Shown here in pieces: positions 25,843-35,317 of a stretch of 64,000 nucleotides of DNA. The stretch comes from Mesorhizobium sp. WSM4904 (GTDB lineage: Bacteria; Pseudomonadota; Alphaproteobacteria; Rhizobiales; Rhizobiaceae). The stretch's first letter is position 1; the number at the start of each line of letters is the position of its first letter. Both the position numbers and the translations under genes were made by a program. The DNA lies in the NCBI RefSeq assembly GCF_029674545.1, contig NZ_CP121354.1, positions 6,147,001 through 6,211,000 on the forward strand, given 5' to 3'. The notes beneath the pieces are model-generated. The model was not told where the DNA came from. It searched no databases and saw only the letters and a program-made list of their open reading frames with translations.

Positions 25843-27165
25843 TCACCATTTGCCCGCTTCGGCCAGGAGACCGTGATCCGAAAGCAATCTCGCTGCGGCA
25901 GCCAATTCCCTGAACGGCAGACCCGAGCGCTCCGCCATCGCGAGAAGCGAATGCTGCCCGTCGGCGAGATTGAGTACCCAAAGCAGGGCCATCGAGCTTA
26001 TGCCGGATGACTTCTGCCCTCCCAGGGCGCTGTAGAGGCCACGCCTGCCGAGTTGCGGCTCACCCTTGGGGAAGAGGTTCAAGGGCGTCCAGTCCCCTTC
26101 GACGATGTCGATCACGTCCATGAGGATGCGGAAGGAATCCTCCAGATGCTGCGGCGCGATGAAGTCGAGATTGTCGGCCGAGGTGTGATATTCGGGGAAA
26201 GTGCCGTGGACGCTGCGCTGGAACATGCCGACGGGAAGATTGAAACCCGGCGAACAATATTGCCTCTCGTCATAGCCGTAAGGGGAAAAGTCGATCAGCT
26301 TCGCCCCGGCCCGACCGCCAAGCACATGCGCCATCGCGCGGTCGATGAAGGCATCGCCGCGACGGCTGCGCTTGTAGGCCGGCGCCGCGGCGTCGCCTAC
26401 GCAGGACATCACCAGGCCGTGGTCGATCAGGCCTACCCGCTCCTCGTTGCGGGACAGCCATGCGAGCGCGCCGATCGTGCCGGGAGCGAAGAGGAAGCGG
26501 TAGCTGCATCGTGTCTTTCTTGCCTTGAGGCTTCGCGCAAGGGTCGCCAGCAGGGCCAGGCCCGAGCAATTGTCGTTGGCCAGCGACGGATGGCATATGT
26601 GTGCCGACAGCAAGAATTCCCGCTCCGTCTCGCCGCGGTGCAGATATTCGCCGTAGGTGAGGCTGCCGTCCTTGAGCTCGGCATCGATCTCCACCCGATA
26701 GAGACCGTCGGGCATTTCGGCCAGACGATCATGGGCCATGCAGAACCCCCATGCCGGAGTGTAGTAGGCGGTGCGGTAGGGGATCAGTTGCGGCTGCTCA
26801 GGCAATGTGTGGATGTGCGGTCTCAACTCGTCGAGCGTCAGGGTGCCCTTGAAGGGTATGGAGTAGTTGACGACGTGCAGGTTGGAGTCCGCAAAATCCA
26901 CGACCTTTTGTCCGTCAGGGCCGATGATGCTTGCCGAGCGGATGTTCCATTCCCTGGGAACGGTCCAGTCGAACAGCTGGGTGCCGGTGGGCACCTCATG
27001 CCGTGCAAGGTCGACGTGCTCCGACAGGATATCCAGCGTCCGCCGCACGCCGTCGCCGGTGATGCTCCTGCAAATCGGAAAGAGACGTTCGGCCAGCGCA
27101 TGGATTTGCTGGCCGAGGCCGGAAGACAGCAACGGACCAAGTTCCTCGGGGTTTATGCATTCCAT
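25843..27165 (-). CDS. DUF4910 / DUF2172 aminopeptidase-like protein with winged-helix tail
   Basis: 440-aa protein of a family found in polysaccharide loci and annotated as aminopeptidase-like (DUF4910). The fold is that of M28 zinc peptidases: SAHICHPSLANDNCSG carries the putative His/Asp ligands, PGTIGALAWLS follows, and FPEYHTSADN near residue 330 contributes a late His. The last ~70 residues look like a winged helix (SSMALLWVLNLADG... FRELAAAARLLSDHGLL). Its function is not established; a role in hydrolysing or transferring an amide on an amino-sugar is possible. Six bases separate it from the SDR gene upstream, so the two are co-transcribed. Confidence 0.85.
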   Translation of the reverse strand: MECINPEELGPLLSSGLGQQIHALAERLFPICRSITGDGVRRTLDILSEHVDLARHEVPTGTQLFDWTVPREWNIRSASIIGPDGQKVVDFADSNLHVVNYSIPFKGTLTLDELRPHIHTLPEQPQLIPYRTAYYTPAWGFCMAHDRLAEMPDGLYRVEIDAELKDGSLTYGEYLHRGETEREFLLSAHICHPSLANDNCSGLALLATLARSLKARKTRCSYRFLFAPGTIGALAWLSRNEERVGLIDHGLVMSCVGDAAAPAYKRSRRGDAFIDRAMAHVLGGRAGAKLIDFSPYGYDERQYCSPGFNLPVGMFQRSVHGTFPEYHTSADNLDFIAPQHLEDSFRILMDVIDIVEGDWTPLNLFPKGEPQLGRRGLYSALGGQKSSGISSMALLWVLNLADGQHSLLAMAERSGLPFRELAAAARLLSDHGLLAEAGKW

Positions 27166-27170
27166 TGCGG

Positions 27171-28232
27171 TCAGCCCGCCGCCGCCTCCAGCTTTCGCGA
27201 GGGTTCAGCCATCCGCATCCGCTCGTCCAAAAGTCCGTTGGCCCGAAGATACTTGATGTGGCCTATGCGCTGGAAGCGCGGCCCCTCGAATTCCTCGAGC
27301 GTGACGTTCGACTTGCGGTAGGCTTGGTACAACTGCTCCGCGCCCTTGCGCGCATCCCATTGCGGCCTGAAGGCAGGAAGAACGCGCGCGATCTTGTCGA
27401 AGCTGACGCGATAAGACCGCTTGTCCGGGCCGGCATCGGACGCGAATTCGAGCCGGCATCCCGGCACGACGCCGGCGACGATCTCGGCGATGTCGCGGAT
27501 CCTGTAGTTGTGCTCCGTGCGCCCCACGTTGAAGGCCTCGTTGTGGATGCTCTCGCGCGGGGCTTCCAGTCCTGCGATGAAGGCCCTCGAAATATCCTCG
27601 ATATGGACGATCGGCCGCCAGGGCGTTCCATCGGACTTGAGCAGGATCACCCCTTTCGTGACAGCCCAGGCGACGAGATTGTTCAGCACGATGTCAAAGC
27701 GCAGGCGCGGCGACAGGCCGTAGGCGGTGGCGGGCCGGAAGTAGATCGGGGAGAAGTTGCTGTCGGCCAGTTCCGAGATGTCGCGCTCCGAAAGCACCTT
27801 GGACCAGCCATAGGCGGTAACCGGGTTCAGCTCCGCCGTCTCGTCGACGATCCCGTCACCTGCCTGTCCGTAGTTGCTGCACGAAGAGGCGAGCAGGAAG
27901 CGCGACACGCCTGCCTGCTTGGCAGCCTTGGCAAAGCGGACCGTGCCTTTGTGGTTGATCTCGTAGGTGATATTCGGATCGAGATCGGACAGCGGGTCGT
28001 TGGAAAGAGCGGCCAGATGAATGACGGCATCGAACCCCTCGAGGTCGCGCGCATTCACGTCCCTGACGTCCTTCAGGATGGACGGAACGGCAACCTGCTC
28101 GCCTCCCGAGGCAAAGGTGCAGCGGCGGTAGAGATCGCTGTCGTAGCCGCAGACCGAATGCCCTGCGCGCAGCAGCATCGGCACCATCACCGAGCCGATA
28201 TAGCCTTGATGGCCGGTTACCATAACTTTCAT
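27171..28232 (-). CDS. NAD-dependent sugar epimerase/dehydratase (extended SDR)
   Basis: 353-aa extended short-chain dehydrogenase acting on nucleotide-sugars. NAD-binding motif [12 protein letters not shown] at the N-terminus, HLAALSNDP, active-site SSCSNYGQ and YGWSK (Tyr/Lys pair), and [15 protein letters not shown]. It resembles 4-reductases and epimerases more than RfbG-type 4,6-dehydratases, so whether it supplies the missing dehydration step is unclear. ATG 28232 begins the Rossmann fold; upstream in-frame sequence is not protein-like. First gene of the pair with DUF4910. Confidence 0.88.
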   Translation of the reverse strand: MKVMVTGHQGYIGSVMVPMLLRAGHSVCGYDSDLYRRCTFASGGEQVAVPSILKDVRDVNARDLEGFDAVIHLAALSNDPLSDLDPNITYEINHKGTVRFAKAAKQAGVSRFLLASSCSNYGQAGDGIVDETAELNPVTAYGWSKVLSERDISELADSNFSPIYFRPATAYGLSPRLRFDIVLNNLVAWAVTKGVILLKSDGTPWRPIVHIEDISRAFIAGLEAPRESIHNEAFNVGRTEHNYRIRDIAEIVAGVVPGCRLEFASDAGPDKRSYRVSFDKIARVLPAFRPQWDARKGAEQLYQAYRKSNVTLEEFEGPRFQRIGHIKYLRANGLLDERMRMAEPSRKLEAAAG

Positions 28233-28482
28233 CGCACACCTTTTCTCGAGCGCCCACAGTCGCGAAAAGGCTACTTGGGCGCGAAGAAGCGGGGGAGAAC
28301 GCCAATGGGAGATCGGGATGCCCCGTTGGACGAAGCCTTGCCACCGGCTAGGTCTTTCGGGCGGCGCGCGCGTAAACCTTTCGGAGGATGCGTATCGGAG
28401 CAAGATTGAGGCGGTTTGGTTGCGCGCTTCTGCCCAGGTGGTTTGGGTCCGGTTCTCGGCAACGCTCCGGCTGCCAGGTCCG

Positions 28483-29871
28483 TCATTGGCTCTGCGCGAC
28501 AGGGGCCCTCGGCAAGAGTTCCAGAATCCAGTCCGGATTTCCGTGGCTGTTAAGTCCGGGCGGATTGAAAACCGCTCGCTCCGCCTTGAACGGGGAACCT
28601 CGGACAGGCGACACTTTTCCATTTGTAGGATCGCGCCAACGGGCATCCACGGAAATCGCCGAAAATCGTGAAAGGTCCACGGCGAGCCCCTTATTGTCCG
28701 GCAAGTAGGCAACGGCGTAGGAACCGTCTTTGGCGGTCGCGGCCACCGCCCTGCTCATCCCTGCACCCATGCCGTCGACGAGCAGATTGTTCTTGCTATC
28801 AGGCTCGAGCAGCCACCACTTAATCGAGGAGATGAAGCCGATAAGCTGCTCCATGCTTTTCGCGCCAGGGCTGTTCAGCGCCTCCTTCCAATCCATGGTC
28901 GGCTTTTCCAGACCGGGCCCTCTGAAGTGCCATATGGGGTTGTTGCCGTAGACATGGCCAAAGGCGCCGGACAGGATCGCCTGGTAGGCTTGTATGCGGA
29001 CCCGGTATTCGGTGGCGCCATGTTCGAATTCGTATGCGCTCTCTATGAGGAAGAACGGCATGCCTCTGCCGATGTCGTACTCTCTGATCGCGGCCGTGTA
29101 GACGGGATCATAGGCAAAGACCGTGTTCAGCTTCAGCCAGGGCTCATGTCCCCAGATGTCGAGCGGCGCCGTATCGGAACCACCGTGAAGGGTGCTGAGC
29201 GCATCCGGATCCTCGGCCATGATACCGAGCGCGAGAGCCCGGACCAGTTCCTTGTCGGGCACATTCCAGTCACCGCCGCTAACCCAAACGATGTTGTCGA
29301 AATGTCGGTAGCGGCGTCCGACGAAATGACCGTAAGCGGCTAGCCGGTCTGGTCCTGCGGCCACCATTTCCTGGTACCAACCGTCCGGGCCTCCGCCATA
29401 TCCGACATATGACGGCACCAGCAGGACCAGGAAGCCGAGATCGCAGGCCTTCTGCAGGATACGATCGGCATGAGCAAAATACGCCTCGTTTGGAACGCCG
29501 AACACATCATTGTCCGCAAACGGTCTCGCGCCATACGCATTGGCAGGCGGGTTTTGAGAAAACCGGTGCTCGAGAAGGTTCACCAGCAAGGTATTGAACC
29601 CGCGCGCCTTGCGGTCCTCGAGATAGAGAAAAGCTTCGTCATCCTTGAGGTCTGCGATGAGCGACCATGGCGAATCGCCCTGCATGAAGAAGGGTTGGCC
29701 TGCCTTGTCGACCGGGTAGTTCTTGCCGGGCTCGACATGCAGCGGAAACTGTGTGCCACCATTCCTCTCGCAGGCCGGGCTTCCCGTCCCCATAGCCAAC
29801 AGCAGGGCGCCGGCCAAAATAGATACGAAGCGCACTTGACTGATACTCTCTCTCCCAGCCCTTGTGATCAA
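28483..29871 (-). CDS. Secreted DUF4038-family glycoside hydrolase-like protein
   Basis: 462-aa protein with a hydrophobic N-terminal export signal (about residues 12-34, [16 protein letters not shown]; the Cys could be a lipobox) and a TIM-barrel DUF4038 domain: [59 protein letters not shown]. The C-terminal ~90 residues form a beta-sandwich ([16 protein letters not shown]). Related proteins are apiosidase-like glycosidases. It overlaps the glycosidase gene upstream by 4 nt. In an EPS locus it probably trims or remodels the exported polymer; the substrate is not known. Confidence 0.85.
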   Translation of the reverse strand: MITRAGRESISQVRFVSILAGALLLAMGTGSPACERNGGTQFPLHVEPGKNYPVDKAGQPFFMQGDSPWSLIADLKDDEAFLYLEDRKARGFNTLLVNLLEHRFSQNPPANAYGARPFADNDVFGVPNEAYFAHADRILQKACDLGFLVLLVPSYVGYGGGPDGWYQEMVAAGPDRLAAYGHFVGRRYRHFDNIVWVSGGDWNVPDKELVRALALGIMAEDPDALSTLHGGSDTAPLDIWGHEPWLKLNTVFAYDPVYTAAIREYDIGRGMPFFLIESAYEFEHGATEYRVRIQAYQAILSGAFGHVYGNNPIWHFRGPGLEKPTMDWKEALNSPGAKSMEQLIGFISSIKWWLLEPDSKNNLLVDGMGAGMSRAVAATAKDGSYAVAYLPDNKGLAVDLSRFSAISVDARWRDPTNGKVSPVRGSPFKAERAVFNPPGLNSHGNPDWILELLPRAPVAQSQ

Positions 29872-31301
29872 CCCGGGGTCGACACGGCAGGAGCGCCGCG
29901 GGTAACGACATGCCTTGAGTTGAACTCCGATGATTGGGCGATGCCGAAGACCAAGTCGTCGCGTGTCATGGTCCCCGCGCGCAACTGCCGGGTGTAGGTT
30001 TCCATGCCGTAGTCGTCGGCGGGACGGTTCAGAAGCAGCATGTAGACGAAGCCGACATAGGCGCGGTCCGTGAGACCTATTGTGGCATATTTGGTCTGAA
30101 ACTCTTCCGAGCGCATCAGCTCCATGATCATTCCGGCGACCGTCCTGTCTCCGCTTTCAAGCGCTTGCGACCACTTTTCCGCGCCGTCGGCGGCGACCTC
30201 ATGTCCCATCACCAGGCAGTACGCGAAGCTCGCCTGCCTGACATATGTGGATTTGTCCGCCGCAATGGTCTCGGGGTCGCATTCCCGAACCGCCTTCGGC
30301 GAAGGCTGAACCCCGCGCGTAATGTCGCGCACCGTCTTGTAAGCAGGCTTCGGCTCGCCGGTCTTCCATTTGCCGTCGGACGCCGGCGTAAGTCTGACCA
30401 ATCCCATATTTGCTTCGAAGCTCGGCGCCCAGTAGGTCTCGTCGAATAGTTCATAGATATGGGCGACTTCGACCTTGTACTTATCGCTAAGCTCGCCAAG
30501 CCTCGTCATCGTCTGCTTGATGCCGTCGGCCTGCTGCCTCTCGCCGCGCTGGCTTCCATAAGGATTGTTGAATTCGGTGACCCAGATGGGCTTGCCGTAG
30601 GCGGAGATCTCGCGAAAGGCCCACTCAGGATCCTCGCCATACATGTGCCAGACCGAGATGTCCCAGGCGATCCCGTCCTGCTTCATCCGCGCGAATGCCC
30701 CGGTGTGGCCCCATCCGGCTGTGCCGATCGCCTTTCTGATGCCGGGATCGACCTGGCTCATGCCTTCGGACAAGCCTTTGAGGACAGCGCTTACCTTCAC
30801 CCACCGCGGACCGTAGTAATCAAGCGCTCCGGTTCCCCCTCCGGGTCCCCATCCACAGGGATACTGGCTGCCGTCGTCCCGCTTCTCGCAGGCCTTGATA
30901 ATGGCATAGTTCTCCATCTCGTTACCGAGTTCCCAAACGCGGATGTCGGCCTTGAACCTGGTTCCGAGAGCGACCGCCACGTTTCGGCTCTTTTCGTAGA
31001 GCTCCTGCGGAGTGTCCTTGTCCAGATCCATGCCACCGGGTGTCAGCACAGGCAGGATCTCGATCCCTTTCGCCTTTCCGACCGCGACTAGTTCCGCAAG
31101 CATGTCCTCGTTGTCTTCGCCGGTGACGTTGACCCTGTATGATTTCAGGCCGAGATCCTTGAGGAAGTCGAGCTGCCGCTCGATCGGAATGCCCGGATAG
31201 GCGGTTATCGGGTGGCCGTTGACGCCCCAAAGTACATCCGCCGAAGCAGGCATGGCGGTCGCCAACAGACAGGTTACGACGGCTGCAAGACGCAACGACA
31301 T
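29868..31301 (-). CDS. Secreted clan-A glycoside hydrolase with DUF4214-like C-terminal domain
   Basis: 477-aa protein: signal peptide (residues 1-21, ending PASA), then a TIM-barrel with WGVNGHP at the start, acid/base Glu in VWELGNEMEN and nucleophile Glu in IWVTEFNNPYG, the pattern of clan GH-A (GH39/GH5-like) enzymes. The last ~120 residues (SFAYCLVMGHEVAADG, FVYMLLLNRPADDYGMETYTRQL) match DUF4214, a domain found in secreted and S-layer-associated rhizobial glycan enzymes. ATG 31301 is chosen over upstream frames because it begins the signal peptide. Coupled to the DUF4038 gene by a 4-nt overlap. Confidence 0.87.
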   Translation of the reverse strand: MSLRLAAVVTCLLATAMPASADVLWGVNGHPITAYPGIPIERQLDFLKDLGLKSYRVNVTGEDNEDMLAELVAVGKAKGIEILPVLTPGGMDLDKDTPQELYEKSRNVAVALGTRFKADIRVWELGNEMENYAIIKACEKRDDGSQYPCGWGPGGGTGALDYYGPRWVKVSAVLKGLSEGMSQVDPGIRKAIGTAGWGHTGAFARMKQDGIAWDISVWHMYGEDPEWAFREISAYGKPIWVTEFNNPYGSQRGERQQADGIKQTMTRLGELSDKYKVEVAHIYELFDETYWAPSFEANMGLVRLTPASDGKWKTGEPKPAYKTVRDITRGVQPSPKAVRECDPETIAADKSTYVRQASFAYCLVMGHEVAADGAEKWSQALESGDRTVAGMIMELMRSEEFQTKYATIGLTDRAYVGFVYMLLLNRPADDYGMETYTRQLRAGTMTRDDLVFGIAQSSEFNSRHVVTRGAPAVSTPG

Positions 31302-31398
31302 GACAAGAGCCTCCTGCCCGAATACAGATCCAGCCTCGATAGTTGGGACAGCAATGCCGGGAAGCAATTTGCCCATACGGGTGAACGCAACGCTTACG

Positions 31399-31407
31399 TA
31401 CCCCTTT
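31399..31407 (-). promoter_or_regulatory. AAGGGGTA motif, site 3
   Basis: AAAGGGGTA on the minus strand, 97 bases before the glycosidase start and in the same orientation. Confidence 0.4.
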
Positions 31408-31542
31408 CGGAGGCTATCCAATCGGGGCTCGCGCCGTCTTGGCAACAGCCTGGCGAGCCGCCGACCTCTTCGGCAAGTATTGGCGCCGCCCGGCCGCCCG
31501 AGGCCTTCCGCCGCCACTGAAGCGGCGAGGAACCTCGGTTTC

Positions 31543-31554
31543 CACTACCCCTTT
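31543..31554 (-). promoter_or_regulatory. AAGGGGTA motif, site 4
   Basis: AAAGGGGTAGTG on the minus strand, 103 bases before the flippase start but oriented away from it; it could serve either divergent gene. Confidence 0.4.
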
Positions 31555-31657
31555 GGGCGAGTGCATTGCCTAACCCATTGGACGTCATGACCTTCCACCC
31601 GGTTTGGCTGACTATCCTTAGGAACGCAGGCGGTCGCCTTGGCCGGAAAGGACAGGA

Positions 31658-33115
31658 ATGCTCTCGGTAAAGCGCGCACTCTTCATGAGCGTGGGTGAAC
31701 GATACGTGCTGCTCGTGACGAATTTCGTCACCGCCGCCTTGATCTCCCGGATCTTGACGCCGAAGGAGATCGGTGTGTCGGTGATTGGCATGGCGATCCT
31801 GACGGTCGCCCTCTCGATACGCGAATTTTCCAGCGCGAGTTTCCTCATCCAGCACAGGGAACTTCACCGCGACGATGTCCGCAGCGCCTTCACGGTGACG
31901 TTCATCCTCACCGGAGTAACCGCCGCTGTCCTTCTTGTTGCCTCCCCCTTCCTGGCCCGGTTCTACAGCGAGCCCAACCTCGTTCCCTTCTTCAGGGTTA
32001 TTGTTGCTTGCCTTTTCCTCGACGCCGCTTCCAACCTCATCATCGCCCTCCTGCGGAGGGAGATGTCCTTCGGTAAAGTGGCGGCCATCGACATAGTGGC
32101 AGCGGTGGCAAATTCTGCAGCGACGATGGTGCTGGCATTGGCCGGCTTCAGCTACATGAGCTTCGCCTGGGGCTACTTGATTGGCAGCGGGCTCGGCGCA
32201 GGGCTCGCCTTCGCCCTGTGTCCCCATGTCTGGATGTTCAAACCGTCGCTGACCAATTGGCGCGGGATGATCTCATTCGGCGGATACAATGGCGTCATAG
32301 CCATACTTTTCCGGATCTTTGATGCGCTGCCTCTGCTCATGCTTGGCCGCGTCGTGTCGCCGAATGCGGCAGGCCTGTTCAGCAGAACCCTCTGGATCGG
32401 CCAGATACCCGACAAGCTGGTCATCGGAGGCGCGATGGCGGTCGTACTACCCGCTTTCTCGGCCGAAGCCAGGCAAGGCAGGGATCTGAAACGCCCGTAT
32501 CTCGCGGCGCTTTCCTTTGTCACAGCACTCCATTGGCCCGCGCTCCTGGTGCTGGCGGTACTGGCGCACCCGATTGTGAACATCGCGCTCGGCCACCAGT
32601 GGACCGAGGTGGCGCCACTCGTGCAGATCGTTGCGGTCGCCTTGCTTTTCTCCTTCAGCTTCGAGCTGAACTATCCGGTGATGGTTGCCGTCGGGGCAAT
32701 CCGCGATCTGTTCATTCGAGCGCTGATCGTCTTCCCTATTTCCGGCATCCTCCTCTCCGTGGCCATTGTCGGCGGTGGGCTGCAGGCAGCCGCCTGGTGC
32801 ATGCTGCTTACAGTTCCCTTTCAAGCCTACGTCGCCCTGAGTTTTGTCCAACGCAGGCTGGGCCTCAGATCGAGGGACATCGCCGCGGCGCTATGGAAAA
32901 GTGCTTTGGTTGCTTTCGCGAGCGCAGCACCGCCTCTCGCCGCCATCGGGATTTCCAGTTCCGGCTTCGACCTTTCCAACGCCGAAGCCGTCGCTGCGGG
33001 GCTAACGGCGTTCGGAGGATGGTCGGCCGGCCTGATCATCACCAGGCATCCTCTGCTCGACGAGGTCGTCAAGATTTTCCCGGCGCTCCGGCGGGCAAGG
33101 GCCTCGGCCGGCTGA
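31658..33115 (+). CDS. Wzx-like polysaccharide flippase
   Basis: 485-aa inner-membrane protein with about 12-14 hydrophobic helices, of the MOP/PST superfamily (lipopolysaccharide biosynthesis/oligosaccharide flippase). The N-terminus (FVTAALISRILTPKEIGVSVIG) and LLGRVVSPNAAGLFSR-type loop (here LMLGRVVSPNAAGLFSRT) are typical. It should flip undecaprenyl-linked repeat units to the periplasm, where the Wzy-like protein polymerises them. It is a single-gene unit between the glycosidases and the glycosyltransferases. Ends just before repeat copy E. Confidence 0.88.
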   Translation: MLSVKRALFMSVGERYVLLVTNFVTAALISRILTPKEIGVSVIGMAILTVALSIREFSSASFLIQHRELHRDDVRSAFTVTFILTGVTAAVLLVASPFLARFYSEPNLVPFFRVIVACLFLDAASNLIIALLRREMSFGKVAAIDIVAAVANSAATMVLALAGFSYMSFAWGYLIGSGLGAGLAFALCPHVWMFKPSLTNWRGMISFGGYNGVIAILFRIFDALPLLMLGRVVSPNAAGLFSRTLWIGQIPDKLVIGGAMAVVLPAFSAEARQGRDLKRPYLAALSFVTALHWPALLVLAVLAHPIVNIALGHQWTEVAPLVQIVAVALLFSFSFELNYPVMVAVGAIRDLFIRALIVFPISGILLSVAIVGGGLQAAAWCMLLTVPFQAYVALSFVQRRLGLRSRDIAAALWKSALVAFASAAPPLAAIGISSSGFDLSNAEAVAAGLTAFGGWSAGLIITRHPLLDEVVKIFPALRRARASAG

Positions 33116-33127
33116 TCTGCGGATCCC

Positions 33128-33195
33128 GGAGGGTTCACCGTTTCACGGAAATGCAGAACCGCTCTATCCTTTTGTTTTGAAGCGATTTCCGGACG
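33128..33195. repeat. Two-hairpin intergenic repeat, copy E (partial)
   Basis: Contains only the first stem (GAGGGTTCACCGTTT / AAATGCAGAACCGCTC) and the T-rich spacer CCTTTTGTTTTGA; the second stem is truncated after GCGATTTCCGGACG. It lies between the convergent flippase and glycosyltransferase genes and probably ends transcription from the flippase side. Confidence 0.8.
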
Positions 33196-33219
33196 TGATT
33201 GAGGTTCTGCCGCAGGGCC

Positions 33220-34149
33220 TCAAACCTCGAGAACGCGGCCAATCATCTGCGAGATTCTCGCGCGGTAAGCTCTCCTGCGCAATCGGTTGGCCCAGTAGAA
33301 CAGCAGCGCATATGCCGGAGGAATATCCAGACCGAGTTCCGCGCAGTTACGGGACACCCGGCCGAGTGCGGCTCGTTCCTTGCCGTCGATGCGATGCGCC
33401 CTCGCCGGCAGAAATTTCTCCGGCCCCGTATAGTGGCGGATCAATGCCCGATTCCAATAGCTTGTCTGGAACGCCGACTTCTGCACGTTGAACTCGACGG
33501 GAAGCGTCTCCCATCTTCCGCCGGCGGCGATGTTGAACGCGCATTGGTCGACGTGAGTGCACGAGCCGTCCCAGTAGGGGCAGAACTGCGCGTGCATTTC
33601 GGCGGCGGAGTAGAACCTTTCGGCAATGTCCGACCCGATCCAGCGGGGTACATTGATGGCCATGAAGCCGGAGTTGAAGTAACGCCGCTCGAGGCCATGT
33701 TTGTCGCAATTCCGGAAGAATGCGGGATTGTCGAGACCCGTGCATACGGAAAGATCCGGCACGGCTGCGACCGGTTCAGTCTTCGGCGCGGCATCTGCCA
33801 GGTCGAGAGGCCGCATGGCCAACGTGTCATTGTCGAGATAGCAGACGATGTCGTGGTCGCCCGAAACGGCGGCAATCGCCGCAGCTTTCTCATAAGCGGT
33901 CGATGTTATGTGGCCATGTCCGGAGCGGGCCCGGTCGGACGGCGACAGGGCATGAGTTGCCAGCCGATGGCCCCTCGCCTGAAGGACCCTCAACGCCGCC
34001 GGCGGGGGCGTTGCGCTGAAGCCCGACTGGACGATGTGGATGTCTATTGCCCGCGCATGATTCAAGCCCAGGGCCACCGCGCTGGTATAAGTCAAGTCGT
34101 CACGCTTGCCGTCGGTCAGGTAAACGACACCGATGCGCTTTTCGGTCAT
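33220..34149 (-). CDS. Glycosyltransferase, nucleotide-diphospho-sugar transferase (GT-A) type
   Basis: 309-aa soluble enzyme with a GT-A fold. The metal-binding DxD is in IVCYLDNDTLAM (about residue 106), with GFMAINVPRWI and CTHVDQCAFNIAAGG downstream, a pattern like GT8 and related nucleotide-diphospho-sugar transferases. It would add one sugar to the lipid-linked repeat unit in the cytoplasm; donor and acceptor cannot be read from sequence. First of seven glycosyltransferase genes in the locus. Confidence 0.82.
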   Translation of the reverse strand: MTEKRIGVVYLTDGKRDDLTYTSAVALGLNHARAIDIHIVQSGFSATPPPAALRVLQARGHRLATHALSPSDRARSGHGHITSTAYEKAAAIAAVSGDHDIVCYLDNDTLAMRPLDLADAAPKTEPVAAVPDLSVCTGLDNPAFFRNCDKHGLERRYFNSGFMAINVPRWIGSDIAERFYSAAEMHAQFCPYWDGSCTHVDQCAFNIAAGGRWETLPVEFNVQKSAFQTSYWNRALIRHYTGPEKFLPARAHRIDGKERAALGRVSRNCAELGLDIPPAYALLFYWANRLRRRAYRARISQMIGRVLEV

Positions 34150-34220
34150 GCGTTATCCTCTGTGTGGACGGCATCCGATCCGAAGCTAGGTCCTCCTGCC
34201 GGAGCCGGTCGCGTCGTCTG

Positions 34221-35198
34221 TCAATGCCGGCTCCAAGCCTCCGCCAGGCGCGTGCGAATATGGGTCAGGGGGTTGGGGAGATGAGCCAGGTAGTCAACCG
34301 GCGGGATATAGACAAGGCTGGGCGAAAGCTGAGCCGCAAATCTAAGCAGATCGAGGCCGGCCGCCCGTTCGCCGCGCGCTATGTGTGAAAGCCCAGCCCA
34401 ATATGCCCGCTTTCCGAGGTTTCGGTACACGCCCTTGCGCAACCGTTCCACACCGGGCACGAAGGCGGCTTCATGCGAGAAGAAACTATCGAAAGTGATT
34501 TTCTTCTCGATCATGTCGCGCTTGAAGTCCTGCCAGAATATGGCGGAGAGATTCGCGCCGTGCACCCGCCGTATGCCGTGGATCGCCGTCGTAAGCGCCG
34601 CCCTGCGGCCCAGCGACAGCCGCAGGAACATCTCCAGGTCCTCGCTGTACGAGATTTCCGACCTGAAATGCCCGACCCGTTTCAGATCTGAAGTCCTCAT
34701 CACAGCTGCGCCGCCTCCGAACAGGACCTTGCTCGGCAGCGACCGCTCCAAGGCAAAAGCTTCCATCGACAGAAACCGCCAGTCGTGAACGCTCGAATTG
34801 TCCACGACGGGGAAGGGATTCTCCTCGTGCCAAACCAACTCGCCGCCGCAGGCAAACGAGACGTCCGGCTCCCGTTCAAGAACCGACAGGGCACGGTTGA
34901 AACAACCCTCGACAAGCAGATCGTCGGCGCAAAGTATTACAAAATACTTCGAGACGGCCCAATCCACGCCCTCGTTGCAGGATGCATGCAGGCCGAGATT
35001 CTTTTCTCGCGCGACAACAGTTATCCGTTTGTCCTGGCTGGCCAGTTCGTTGGCGACAGCGACACTGTTGTCGGTCGACGCGTTGTCGACGATCAGGATC
35101 CTGATGTCGTCCACCTGCTGCCGCACGATGCTCTGGACAGTCTCAGGCAGGTACCGGCCGTAGCAGTAGTTCGGGATCACAACGTCGATTAGGGGCAT
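34221..35198 (-). CDS. Family 2 glycosyltransferase
   Basis: 325-aa GT2 enzyme. The start IDVVIPNYCYGRYLPETVQSI is the classic GT-A opening strand; LIVDNASTDNS binds the nucleotide and the DxD-equivalent is FVILCADDLLVEG. The tail (~residue 225 on) is helical and may associate with the membrane. Inverting transferase for one step of repeat-unit assembly; specificity unknown. Same strand as the neighbouring GT-A gene, 71 bp away, and the pyruvyltransferase upstream. Confidence 0.9.
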   Translation of the reverse strand: MPLIDVVIPNYCYGRYLPETVQSIVRQQVDDIRILIVDNASTDNSVAVANELASQDKRITVVAREKNLGLHASCNEGVDWAVSKYFVILCADDLLVEGCFNRALSVLEREPDVSFACGGELVWHEENPFPVVDNSSVHDWRFLSMEAFALERSLPSKVLFGGGAAVMRTSDLKRVGHFRSEISYSEDLEMFLRLSLGRRAALTTAIHGIRRVHGANLSAIFWQDFKRDMIEKKITFDSFFSHEAAFVPGVERLRKGVYRNLGKRAYWAGLSHIARGERAAGLDLLRFAAQLSPSLVYIPPVDYLAHLPNPLTHIRTRLAEAWSRH

Positions 35199-35317
35199 CG
35201 ATCAACCTTCGCCAAAATCTCTGAGATAGCCGTTCATCCGTGCGCTCGGGACGGGAACCGATCTTTCGGTGTCACTTGCGCCGATCCTTGCATCGCCCAT
35301 GCCATCCTGCTCCAATG

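Larger units (their letters stand above)
31302..31657. promoter_or_regulatory. Divergent control region between the glycosidase operon and the flippase gene
   Basis: 356 bp containing promoters for both directions and two AAGGGGTA motifs (31399-31407 and 31543-31554), both oriented toward the glycosidase genes. No ORF of interest. A good ribosome-binding site (AAAGGACAGG) precedes the flippase ATG. Confidence 0.45.

Noticed and set aside
25833..25850. Possible sixth fragment of the two-hairpin repeat (GAGCGGCTCACCATTTGCC)
   Set aside because: It lies within the stop and last codons of the DUF4910 gene and matches only the first ten bases; probably coincidence.
26053..27321. Plus-strand 422-residue frame over DUF4910
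   Set aside because: Antisense shadow; the opposite strand encodes a full-length family member.
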